NCBI GenBank assembly: GCA_003614735.1
Contig: KZ992600.1
Span: forward strand, 1 to 27,099
Direction: 5' to 3'
DNA length: 27,099 nt
DNA from: Thamnocephalis sphaerospora
Taxonomy: Eukaryota; Zoopagomycota; Zoopagomycetes; Zoopagales; Sigmoideomycetaceae
Shown: positions 9,201-19,085 of the stretch, one piece after another
Position numbering within the stretch: the stretch's first letter is position 1
Layout: the number at the start of each line of letters is the position of its first letter
The notes under the pieces: model-generated
What the model was told of the DNA's origin: nothing
Seen by the model: the letters and a program-made list of their open reading frames with translations, nothing else
Database searches by the model: none
Translations under genes and position numbers: made by a program

Positions 9201-10011
9201 ACTTTGCTTACTTCATGACTGGCATGTTGCTAAACGTGATTTCTATTGTATCTTGCGGCAAGCGGGTATCGACTGTTGTTGATTCTGACGGACCACTGGC
9301 GGTATCGTCTAGAAATTCTATGAGTGTTATGTAATACATGGTAGTACGCTCATGCTACCTGCCTGCTTCGATGGCTACCTCTTCCCAAGCATCCTCATCC
9401 TCTTCATCGGCGTCTTCTTCGTTATCGCCCGGTGTTGTGGCACAGAAAGTCGTCGCGGCCTTTGACGGTTTCGATTCGGTGGTTTTTTGGCTGGTGCTCA
9501 CCAAACCATGCGGACTATCTTTCTGCTTTATGCTTGTATGCCTGTTCGACGGACCTGTATCTGTATCGGTAATAGCATCGATTCTTGTGTCTTGTTCCAA
9601 ATCTCTGTCCGCATCATCTTTGCATGGTGCTTGCGGTCGTGCGCGTTTTTTCCTAGTGTGCAACGCTGTCTCTGACGTTGATGTATCCGGTACACTTGCC
9701 AGTGCTTCTTCCGTGTCTGCCGCGTCGAAATAGGGGGACACCCGTGGTGTTTTCTCGCGTCTGCGAGAATGCCGAGTACTCACTGCTGCCTGAACGCTGC
9801 GTCGTGTGTTTCCACCGGCAGCGCGATGGGTCTGCGTGTGCATTTCAGCGTTTGTCTCTCCTGGCTGTGTTATTTCGCCAGAAGCATTACGGCTCGCTTG
9901 AGTGGAACGGCGTTGCCGCAGACGTGTGCTGCTGGGTCCTGCTGCAGACCCCGAAGCTGACCCTGTCGTGCCACTCTGTTGGCGTCGTCGTAGCTCTCTT
10001 TCGGGTGCCAT
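6216..10011 (-). CDS. RAD4: Rad4/XPC DNA-damage recognition protein
   Basis: Fifteen exons on the minus strand encode about 884 residues in frame: 10011-9359, 9295-9212, 9143-9017, 8941-8616, 8553-8399, 8361-8062, 7997-7858, 7757-7666, 7592-7484, 7256-7212, 7113-6958, 6892-6811, 6736-6681, 6614-6528 and 6458-6216. Rad4/XPC binds distorted DNA and starts global-genome nucleotide excision repair in the nucleus with Rad23 and centrin. The N-terminal 210 residues are disordered and basic/acidic. The transglutaminase-homology domain shows AHLLCWLAYWRYRHG, LFVALLRMLGVRTR and the KDVSRRYASQW motif. BHD1 has NHPLYALERHL; BHD2 holds HTAEAWLKEGRQIK and LYGYWQTE; BHD3 has YGNIDLFQPEMLPPGGVH and KLDIDYAEAV. 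A basic coiled tail follows. Least certain are the 8615-8554 junction, the very short 8398-8362 intron (37 nt), and the last exon, where the stop is read after a GTATTAG that could be a donor. Confidence 0.93.
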
Positions 10012-11054
10012 ATTGCTGTCGAGCAATGTACGGTACAGGCAAAAGAAAGAGACAAGGTGCGGATGAGTCACATTTGTCGGCAGTTGTGTTTATTCCTCTG
10101 ACGTGGTACGTGAGACCAACGTGATGCATATCCGGCTTAGCCCACTTTCCGATCATACAGACCACAGAACGTGTTGCACATTAATGTCTTTCTTCACCTT
10201 AAAAACAGAGCACTGCTGGTGTGCTTGGTACCGGTGAAGATGGTAATGTATGTGCTGCTTGCAAGTAGCGGTCTGCTGATTGGTGTCTCTGTGTCCAAAG
10301 CGATTGAGCGATTGAGCGTTTGCTGCTTTTTACCACAAACGTGCCCCTGGCCAGCAACGCTATCGATGTTGCATTGTCCTCGCACTTTGCCGATGACAGC
10401 AATCTCAAGGCACAGCCAAGTGCTGCTGATCAAATAGCGTAGCTTTGATTTTTGCACGTTTTGCGCATATAATAATAATCAAGCTGCAGACCAAGGCTAT
10501 TTGGACTCTCGAGCATGACTGGCGCACGCACGCGGCGCGATGCACTGCATACATGCTGCACGTGCATCACTATATTGGCCTTGTAGCGGCCCGCCTTAGT
10601 CTGTCCTGACGCGTGCCTACTCTGCGGCCGCTCAGGTCAGCTTTACGTTACATGGGTTCGTCTGGCTGGCATACGACGCGACTTTCGCCGTTGGGTGAGC
10701 TTACTGTTCTTTGCGTGTCCTGCGTACGCCATTCATTCGCGTCCGCTAAACCAATACGCACACACACACACACACATGTCATCTCTTCCGCCGACCATCA
10801 CTACTGACTTGTCTTCCTCTCGCCCCTTTCTCCAGCTTTCTTCCAGACTCCCACAAAACTTCCTCGACTGTGCTGTCCACACTGTCGTTATTGTTGTTGT
10901 TATCTTTTATCCCAGGCCTGACCTGTTTACCCGACCTTGATCTCTTCCTTCTCCGCTCGTCTGTTCACCCTCGCAACCGGCGGCTGCATTTGCGCCGTCT
11001 AACTGGATTACGTGCGCGCACACGTACTCGCCTGCCATTACGCCTGTCGTGGCC
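10012..11054. promoter_or_regulatory. Divergent intergenic region between RAD4 and the coiled-coil gene
   Basis: About 1 kb separates the two divergent start codons. It contains a (CA)9 microsatellite at 10759-10776, an AT-rich stretch ATAATAATAATC near 10468-10480, and pyrimidine-rich DNA (about 10800-10960) just upstream of the plus-strand gene that may be its 5' UTR. Open frames of 60-90 codons on both strands, such as 10194-10457 minus, were not recognised as any family. Confidence 0.5.
10759..10776. repeat. (CA)9 microsatellite
   Basis: Nine uninterrupted CA dinucleotides lie in the intergenic region upstream of the coiled-coil gene. Confidence 0.9.
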
Positions 11055-14000
11055 ATGTGGCCAGACTGGCTGACTAGCGGGGTTCATCCTGCAAACGGCG
11101 GTCCTGACTCGGCGCTGGAGGCTCCGCCCGTCGCGAGTCCCTTGTGTGGAGATGCAAACGGCTGCAGTGGACCCGCGGGTTCGCGACAGCACAGCGCTGA
11201 TAATGTCCAGCAGCCATGGCATGGTAAGTTAGCCTTGTGCTTGTTTAGCTTGACGGCAATGAGCTTGCTGTCAAAGCCAGTCGTTGCAGGCACAAGACCC
11301 TGTCTGTCCATGTCACGCGTAGCGTCGTTGCTTGTTTAGCGCGTGCTCTGGCCTGTCTCCCGCTGGATGCTGACCACCATGCGTGCCTCTTCGTTTGTTA
11401 TGTGCAGATTCGTCAACGCAACCAAAGACAGGACCGGTAGTGCTTGAGCCTGCTAAGCTAGCCGCCTTGCTTGGTCGTGCTTTGCATCAAGATTCACAGA
11501 CGCCAGTGGTGGCTGCTTCTCGCGGACTTGAATATTTTGATGCCAATGCCGACGCTGATGCCGACATCGATTTCGACATTACGGACCGCCTGCTTTGGCC
11601 GATGCGTGCGGCCTTTTGCCATTTGGCTGCGTTACCGGCGCTCTCGGCTGCCGATATTGTCCCTCAACTGCCTGGTTTTCCACTACCCTTTGCACTTGCA
11701 TCACTGACGACCGACGACACTGCATGGATCTTGGGTGCCGCCGTAATTCTGATCATCTTTCTATGTGTTATTGGCATAAGATTGCGTAAAGTGCGCACGC
11801 GAAAACGATCGGCTAAGGGGCTCAACATTACAGATTCAGCATTGTCCGCTCAGTCTTCACCAACGGCAGCTAATGGTGTACAAAATGGTTGTGCAATGCC
11901 AGTGACTATTTCAGCCCCGATGGAGCACAATCTGTCGGCTACTGGCATCGTATCACCCATGGCCTTGTCAAATACGTCTATGCACTCGTCATCCAGGCAG
12001 TCTACATTGTTGGCTACTGCTCCAACCGACTGTCTTTGTGGAGAAATGGATCAGATGCGACAGCATCTGGAACGCATGCTCGAAGTGCGGACTGAGCAAA
12101 TTCGCGAGCTTGAAGCGTAAGTCAAACAGAGTGAACTGTGATCGTCACACATCATCCTTGCAGTCGCTAATATCGGTGTGCACCGTCGTTGCCTGCAATT
12201 TAGTGAAAATGACATACTCCGCCAGCAATTTGACGAGCAACATGCGCTGTCTGTCCGAGTAAATGAGCTGGAGCAGTCGGGTAACTCGCGCGCTAGCATG
12301 GAGGAAGCACATGGTGTTCTGCAGCTTCACATCTCGGCGCTGGAAGATGCGCTGCTGGCGCTAACGCGCCGTGTAGAAACCGGAGAGACCGAAAACCGTG
12401 TATTCTACCGCCAGCTGGCCGAGGTAAAGCACCGAACACAATCATTGATTCATAGCTCGCCAATACCAGTCAACACCAACTTTGGGCGTCCAAGCTTATA
12501 TGAGCCGCATACGCCAGATGGCAGTCGCCCTAGTTTTGATCAAATGGGCACGCAAATGTACGCTGGTAACCATAGTGCATCGGCACGTGCACGTATGTTT
12601 GGCACCGATGGACGACGTAGTCTTAATACGGCGGGTCTATTCAGCTTACTTGCCGATATGCGCTCAACATCACCGTCGCCCAGCGTTTCAGCATCATCAT
12701 CAATAATTTCCGACGAATTGCCGCTGGCACAGCAGACGACCAGTCTGCGTGCTCACATGCAGAGGCGACCGGCAAAGCCTACGCCGGCGAATAACGGGAT
12801 TACAAATGTCTCTATGACCGGAAATACCACCGAGGACAACGTCAGTGATGTTGCTGACGAGGATGGTAAAAGTATCACTGAGGTTGGACCGGATGCAGGC
12901 CTAACAGACGGCGGCGTTTTGTCGGAAACGCTTGATTCGTCGCTAGCTGCGAAATCGACCGGTTCGGTAGGCTCAACTGTGTCTACCACCTATGACCGGC
13001 CTCGTCTAGTTTTCTCGCCACCTCGTACAAACCACAAGACGCTTGCACTTGGTGGTGAAACGCTTGCTGCCTTTGGTTTGTCTCCGAGTCAGTTGCAGCT
13101 TGACCTTGACGACGACGAAAGGGCAGCGTCAGAGAATATACGATCACCCTCGCTGGCGCCATCAGATCGCTCTCTAATTTCGGCAACTTCGCAGTCGTTT
13201 GAAGAGGAAATCCGCCAGCAGTTGAATCGACAGAATGAAGATGAGGTGGACAACTTTTTTCGCGCCAACGGCGCTCTGCCAGGTCTACTGCCGCAGGCGC
13301 GCAAGCCACGCCAACGGCCGCTGTCGCCATCGCCACTTCCCACGCCGACTGATAGCGCTGTTGCCGTTACGATCGATCAAGCAGCTCATACCAGGCCTGG
13401 AAGTGGCGATGATGTGGATGCAAGTGTAGCAAGTATAGCCATCATCTCTGGTGGCATACATGCAGGTGCCGATGTCTTGTCTGATTCTCCGGCATCGACT
13501 GTCGACAATGCCAGCCAGATGACACCTCCATTGCGGCCTACCAAGGGGCGCCAGCGCTCGGCCACCATCGATTCTACGCCGCGGCACACCCTCTGGATGG
13601 ACGGTTGCACTAGCAATGGCCGGCTCAGCGACGCTGCTGCTAACGAGCGCACGCCTGTCAAGGGTCGTCGCAGTTACGGTCAGGGTAGCAATCTGTATGG
13701 TCTTAGCGGCCTTGCGCTCGAATTTGATCACAGTATACTTGGACCGGCGAATTTCAGCAGTGGGTTGCGCCGACCGCGTCAGAGTCTGCATATGGGTGTA
13801 ATCCATGGTGACTCGGTTACTGCGGATGCCGTCATGACGGATCTACGGATACCCAGCGCTCGACATGCTGATGAGTCCTATGAGATTGAAGAAGATATGC
13901 ACGGCGACGATGTTGTGAGCGAGTACGAGGAGGGCAATTCGTCAATTTTGCCCCGCATGCAGGACGAAGAGTGGGCCCGTATTTTTGCAGAAACAGGCAG

Positions 14001-15248
14001 CTCTAACAGCACTAAAGCCTGCAACACGCTGCCGAATGCAGATGACACGGATGACCTTGCTGTCGCTGGCACGGCCGTCGAACGCACAGCTACGCCGGTG
14101 CTTGCCAGTGCGATTGCCGAGGAAGAGTGCGTAGAAGCGTGCTCATGTCGTACGGCGACGGTGCACTGACGTGTATCACAATCCTTGCAGGTGTTTTATC
14201 CGACAGATAGGCGAAGAGATTGGCAAGTTTGAAGCACAGCTGACTGAATGGCAGCTGTCGTTGGATCATCTTGACCAGGAGATTCGCACGCGTCGTGGCC
14301 TGATGCGTGGTGCAGAGCGACAACTGCTCAAGTAAGTTTGGCATATACGGCTTATTCCTCTTTACTGCGGCTGTATAGCGCATTTGCATGTGCGTCATTG
14401 CTCACAATTGCTCCAGTCATCAACAACAGGAGGCAGACGCGATCGAGGGCCTGGCCATTGCCCGACAAAAGCTTGCGCATGCCGAGACGTGGCTAGATAG
14501 TAATCCGGTGGCGGCTGAGGCGATAGCGAGTCGATATCGTCGGCAGTGCGAGATACACAAGTCGACGGTAGGCCGGACGAATGTCGACTTTGGCTTTGCA
14601 CTCGTCGCTAACATATTGACGCACTGTTGTAGATTACGCGTGAAGAAGAGGCGCTTGCCATGGCTGTTGTGGGCCGCAAGCGCGTTAGTGAGCAGCTAAC
14701 ACAACTGCGTTCCGAAGCGGCCAATGCGCGTGCATCGCGCAAGGAGCTGGGAGATGCAGTGTCCACATGTAAGCAGCCGGACTCGTGGCAAACATCTGCC
14801 ACCAGGTTTGCTTTGCATTGTTAGTCAGCTAACGTCGATGTGTTGAATGCACAGTATCTCGCGAAGTTGCACGTCTTGATAGCACTTATGAAATGCGCTT
14901 TGAAGCGCTACGTAAGCGTCGAGCAGAAGTGCACGAACGGCAATGGCAGCAGCATAAGCGAATCGGCGCCGAAGATCGTACCTGTGAGCCGGATGAGAAC
15001 AGCATGGCCACAAAGCACCAATATTTTTCCAATAAGCCGTAGGTGTTTGCGTCGTTTAATGGTCGCCATTTTCGCCGCTGACTTTTAGTCCCAACAGTAA
15101 GCATGTTGCCAGCAGCAGTCCAATGTGGAAAGCAGCCGGCACTAATGAGAATAGCGGACAGCCAGGCTCATCTGATGCGATAGGCGCGTCCCTGTCGGTA
15201 GCTGCCGCTTCTACACAAGTCTGTAACGGGCCAGCGGTGACTGTATAG
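11055..15248 (+). CDS. Large single-pass membrane coiled-coil protein, unknown function
   Basis: Eight exons join in frame to about 1194 residues: 11055-11223, 11408-12116, 12204-14138, 14191-14331, 14417-14567, 14633-14768, 14855-15038 and 15089-15248. I do not recognise the family. The first ~170 residues are low-complexity, with an Asp/Ala run (DANADADADIDFDI). A single membrane span (WILGAAVILIIFLCVIGIRL, about 175-194) is followed by a basic stop-transfer segment (RKVRTRKR), predicting an N-out, C-in type. A coiled coil spans roughly residues 270-360. A long Ser/Thr/acid-rich middle region of over 500 residues follows, then a second coiled coil of about 200 residues (from IGEEIGKFEAQL to HERQWQQHKR). 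The tail is Ser-rich. The 14138/14191 junction is ambiguous. A membrane-tethered scaffold or golgin-like tether is an inference from architecture only. Confidence 0.75.
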
Positions 15249-15876
15249 TCCAGCGCATATTTTGGCTCAACCCCTTTCTCGCACTTGCTATTGCTAGCCA
15301 TGGCTATGCATGAAGCAAATACGTCGTCGCTGCTGCCGCATACGGCGTTTTACCACTTTTCTTGTACCCGTCTCTTGCTAGACCCTTTTCATATCCAGCT
15401 TAACACTTCGTATCATTACCTGTCCTTGCACTCATCTATCGCTGATATGCTCCAAAAGTCGTGTGCTGCTTTGCCAATGTGCTTGCTTCTCTCTCTTTCT
15501 GCCTTCCCTAGTCTAGCTTTTGCTACACACCATTCCTCATTGCCACACCACTGTATTGTACCATGCTCATGCCGATACTTTATCTTCTTCATAAAGTCTG
15601 TCGTTGCTTGTCATCTTTGCGCTTAGTTATAGGTCGCGCGTCTTAATAGAGCCTGCCTTGATTCCGGTAAACTGGCGGCTACCGGCAGCTACCCACTCAA
15701 ATTCACCCGTGGGCATGCTGATCCTGTGGTCTATTTGACACTGGAATGCTGCCCCACTATCGCCAAAGATGACATGTTGACATGGACTGCTGACAAATGT
15801 CCAGGCGGTGTTCCCACCAGTATCGCTGCCACCGCCACCAACAACTCTTTTCCGCGTCACATTCCATTGTGCTGGC
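15249..15876. other. Intergenic stretch before NBP35
   Basis: This holds the 3' end of the coiled-coil transcript and the NBP35 promoter. It includes a pyrimidine-rich, low-purine segment at about 15400-15600. A minus-strand frame at 15627-15929 (about 100 codons, ending GSIKTRDL) overlaps NBP35 exon 1 and matches nothing I know; it is not called as a gene. Confidence 0.5.
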
Positions 15877-17154
15877 ATGAGTGCTGCAGTACCAGAAAAC
15901 GCTCCCGAGCATTGTCCGGTGGGTTCCATGTCTGCACGCTAGGAGCATCATAGTCAGCGACTGTGACGCTTACGCGTTCGTCACTTTGTTCCAGGGCACC
16001 AACAGCGAGCAAGCTGGCAAGGTGGATGCATGCGCCGGTTGTCCGAATCAGCAAATATGCGCAACTACGCCCAAGGGACCAGATCCTGGTGAGCTGCCTG
16101 CAGCGCAGATACGGTGTGCGCTGACCTGCTGGACTTACACTTTATGATTGCTCGTAGATATTGGCGTGATTCGCGATCGACTGACCGGCGTGCGGCGCAA
16201 GATTCTCGTACTTTCCGGCAAGGGTGGCGTTGGCAAAAGTACCTTCACTGGACAGCTGGCATTTGCGCTTGCTGTCGACCCTGAGCTACAAGTAGGCGTG
16301 GTGGACGTGGATGTCTGTGGCCCGTCTATCCCTCGCGTGATGGGCGTCGAGGGAGAGCGCGTGCACCAGGCCAACACCGGCTGGCAGCCAGTGTACGCGG
16401 CCGACAACCTGGCCGTTATGTCTGTTGGATTCTTGCTGCGCGAGTCGGCAGACGCAGTGATATGGCGCGGCCCCAAAAAGAATGGCCTGATCAAACAGTT
16501 CATGAAGGATGTGGACTGGGGCGATCTGGACTATCTGCTGGTAGATACGCCACCGGGCACCAGCGATGAGCATCTGTCGCTAGTACAGTATCTGCGTGAA
16601 GCGGGCGTGGACGGCGCGCTTGTTGTCACTACGCCACAGGAGGTGGCACTGGCGGATGTGCGCAAGGAGCTCAATTTTTGTCGCAAGGTTGGCGTACGCG
16701 TACTTGGTGTTGCCGAAAATATGGCGGGATTTGTGTGCCCAAGCTGCAAGGTAGGATAGCCATGCTTGCGATGACTGCCATCTATGCTCTGCAGTCGCGG
16801 TACTTACTGCTGTACATTTAGGGCGAATCTGATATTTTTCCGGCCAGCAATGGCGGTGCACGTCGAATGGCGGACGAGTTTGGCGTGCCTTTTCTAGGCT
16901 CAGTTCCTTTGGATCCACTGATCGGTGCGACTGACGGCGTACATGTTGGCCAAGTTGGTGCAAGCTAACCTCCTTGATGGTGCTTTAGGAAAATCCTGCG
17001 ATCATGGCGTATCATTTGTCGAGGAATACCCAGAGTCACCAGCAAGCCGCGCCTTTCTGGACGTTGTGGCAGGTAGGTGCGGCATTTGCGCTTTCTAGTG
17101 CGTAGTATTGCTAATGTGCCATCGGATTCAGCGCTGCGGGCTCAACTGGACTAG
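15877..17154 (+). CDS. NBP35: Nbp35, cytosolic iron-sulfur scaffold P-loop ATPase
   Basis: Six exons (15877-15918, 15995-16088, 16158-16750, 16822-16924, 16989-17072, 17132-17154) encode 312 residues in frame, a normal length for fungal Nbp35. With Cfd1 it forms the scaffold on which [4Fe-4S] clusters are assembled in the cytosol for nuclear and cytosolic proteins. The N-terminal ferredoxin-like cluster uses Cys13, Cys27, Cys30 and Cys36 (HCPG ... [10 protein letters not shown]). The deviant Walker A is GKGGVGKS (66-73), with Walker B-type segments VDVDVCGPS and LLVDTPPGT. The bridging cluster motif is CPSC (239-242). The N-terminal Cys motif distinguishes it from Cfd1, which lacks it. Exon 4 ends inside LDPLIG, whose continuation GKSCDHG matches the family and fixes the donor at 16925. 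Introns are 59-76 nt. Confidence 0.96.
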
Positions 17155-17397
17155 CTGCAAGACATGCCGTATCGCAATCGGCTGCCTTGTAGGAATATAC
17201 AGTAAACCGTATAGTAGACCGTCTCTTTATGCAAGAATGACTGCTTCATCGCAGGTGTCAGCGCAGTGTTGCCGGCAAACTTGGCTTGGCAAGGATGCAT
17301 CTGCTGATCGTGCTGCTAGAATCAGATTGCAGCTATTGATAGAATGGAAGCTGTATTGTTGGCTGCTCTTCTTGGTGATCACCTGTCATCAGCAGCA

Positions 17398-17871
17398 CTA
17401 CTCTGCACGCGCATCTGGTACTGGCGCCGGCGCCGGAGCAGAAGCTGGTGAATATATCTTGCTCCTTGGCTGCAGCATTGGGCTGATGGCTGGCTCAGGC
17501 GCAGGCGCCGGTATGAGCATTCTGCTCGGTGCGGACTTGCACCTGTGGCTGATAGCACTGCCATAAAGGCAGCTAGCTTTTACTGATGATTCGGCATCAC
17601 TTGATGGGGATCTGTTATTTAGCTTTGGTGCCGGAGCAGACTCTGGAGTTGGCGCAAGCCTATGAACTTTTTCGGGACCGGTGCCATACACATAACTTGG
17701 TGCTGGTGTCGGTGCTGGTGTGAATGCCAGCCCAAGATGTGCGCCGTTACTTGGGGCGGAATCGGCTCGACGAAAGATATGTGCCACTACAAAGTTCGAG
17801 TTCACGGCTGATGGAACGCCACCAGCAATCAGCAAAAAGATGGCGAAGCTATGGGCGATGGAGTGATGCAT
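17398..17871 (-). CDS. Small secreted Ala/Pro-rich protein
   Basis: A single frame encodes 157 residues from the ATG at 17871. The first 25 residues (MHHSIAHSFAIFLLIAGG...) form a plausible signal peptide, which is why this ATG was chosen over one at 17988. The mature part is rich in Ala, Pro and Ser, with repeated APAP and PTPAP blocks at about 51-58, 72-81, 123-130 and 142-151. Two Cys, at about 100 and 110, sit in a short less repetitive stretch (CLYGSAISHRC) and could form a disulfide. No enzyme domain or GPI signal is seen. It is probably extracellular or wall-associated; the function is unknown. It is convergent with NBP35. A shadow frame runs on the opposite strand. Confidence 0.55.
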   Translation of the reverse strand: MHHSIAHSFAIFLLIAGGVPSAVNSNFVVAHIFRRADSAPSNGAHLGLAFTPAPTPAPSYVYGTGPEKVHRLAPTPESAPAPKLNNRSPSSDAESSVKASCLYGSAISHRCKSAPSRMLIPAPAPEPAISPMLQPRSKIYSPASAPAPAPVPDARAE

Positions 17872-19085
17872 ACGGTAAATATTGAGGACGTATGAGGTGG
17901 TAGACAGAATAGTAGAGTCGGGTATAATGAAGTGTGGGCGGATACTTTGTGGGTGCCCTTTTATTTGCAGCATGCATGCTTCAGACACGCCTCCTGTGAC
18001 CCGATTCGCCGTCCTCCTCGTCTTATACTAATAGACAGCACAGCGTTTGGCGGCAGGGGTGGTAATTGCTGTCCAAAGGCAGGCCGTGCGATATGCTGTT
18101 TGCACGGTGCCATGGCAGTGGCAGGGTATGAACCAAAAATGAATATGCAAGGCTTCGCAGCATGAGCGGTGTCGACTACTTTGGTGTGTAGTAGCTGTTC
18201 TTCGTGCGCAGGATGCGACAGCCACCAGTACCATGCCGTTGTCTCACCTGCTGTATGTGGCATTAGACGAGGTGCGACCAGGCGACGGCATAACCGTAAA
18301 TGCAAAGTAATATGTCCCTTGCATCGAATAGGCAGGTGGTGCATGCGCAGCTTGAAGCGGAAAGATTGCATAGCTCGGTCGCTAGCTCGGCAAATGTACG
18401 CATGAATTGACCAGTGCCATTCTCCCGGCACATTGCGCCAATCACTTGTACTGGTGCATGGATCGAGTGTGCTGTTGAGTGGAGTGTATTCGGCTGTGTC
18501 GCGCCTACAGGCTTCAACCCAGTAGAGGGCATCGATGCTAGTGACAAGGCAGCACGGATATAGCCCACGAAAAACTTGCGGGATTGGGCTGCTTGCTTCC
18601 TTTCGGCTAAAAGTGGCGGATTTCACGCGCATGATGCATGAATCATTGCTCATCCGCTAGGCCAAGTAATCGTATACAGGTCTACGCGCATCGACACCTC
18701 TTTCGGTCAACGGCCATACTTTGAGCCGCTAGTGACTCGCTCACGGCCTATGTAATACAGTCGCTCATCGATTCGCACCGATGGTGGGCTAGCCAAAGTG
18801 ACGGTACTGTTCTTTCATAACCACGGCCCAAAGACACGGCGGATATGGCCCCTAAATGGCAAGTACCGCCACCTCACTTACTCTACCGTCAATCTGCGAT
18901 GTAAAGCTACGGCACACACAAACTAGCGATTGGCTGGCTTATTTTGCGGTTCCAAGGCGTACACGGGTCGAGATGCATGCGCAATAATGTGCTGCGCTTT
19001 TATCCAACTGCGGTGATACCAACGCTAAAGGCAAATCAATATTACTGGCTTGACTTTTCACTGTCGTAGGCAGCGGTGCGTTGTC
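17872..19085. other. Long intergenic stretch, no confident gene
   Basis: About 1.2 kb lies between the Ala/Pro-rich gene and the TOM70 stop codon. A minus-strand frame of 230 codons (18653-17961) begins with an ATG but shows no recognisable domain and would end inside the promoter of the gene at 17871. Its composition (many Cys, His, Trp) looks non-coding. The rest (18660-19085) shows no frames, repeats or RNA genes I can support. Confidence 0.45.
17957..17966 (-). promoter_or_regulatory. TATA-like element upstream of the Ala/Pro-rich gene
   Basis: On the minus strand this reads AAATAAAAGG, about 86 bases upstream of the ATG at 17871. Position and composition fit a TATA element, but the match is loose. 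Confidence 0.3.

Noticed and set aside
10171-10457. Overlapping ~90-codon frames on both strands upstream of RAD4
   Set aside because: No recognised motif, no plausible splicing into a longer protein, and placement in a divergent promoter.
15627-15929. 100-codon minus-strand frame ending GSIKTRDL
   Set aside because: It overlaps NBP35 exon 1 and promoter, has no recognised family and no sign of splicing partners.
16925-16988. Alternative GC-AG intron at NBP35 exon 4 (donor after GCGACTGACG)
   Set aside because: The ordinary GT donor at 16925 gives DPLIGKSCDHG, matching the Nbp35 family exactly, so a non-canonical donor is unnecessary.
17961-18653. 230-codon minus-strand frame
   Set aside because: No domain, composition unlike protein, and it ends inside the presumed promoter of the gene at 17871.
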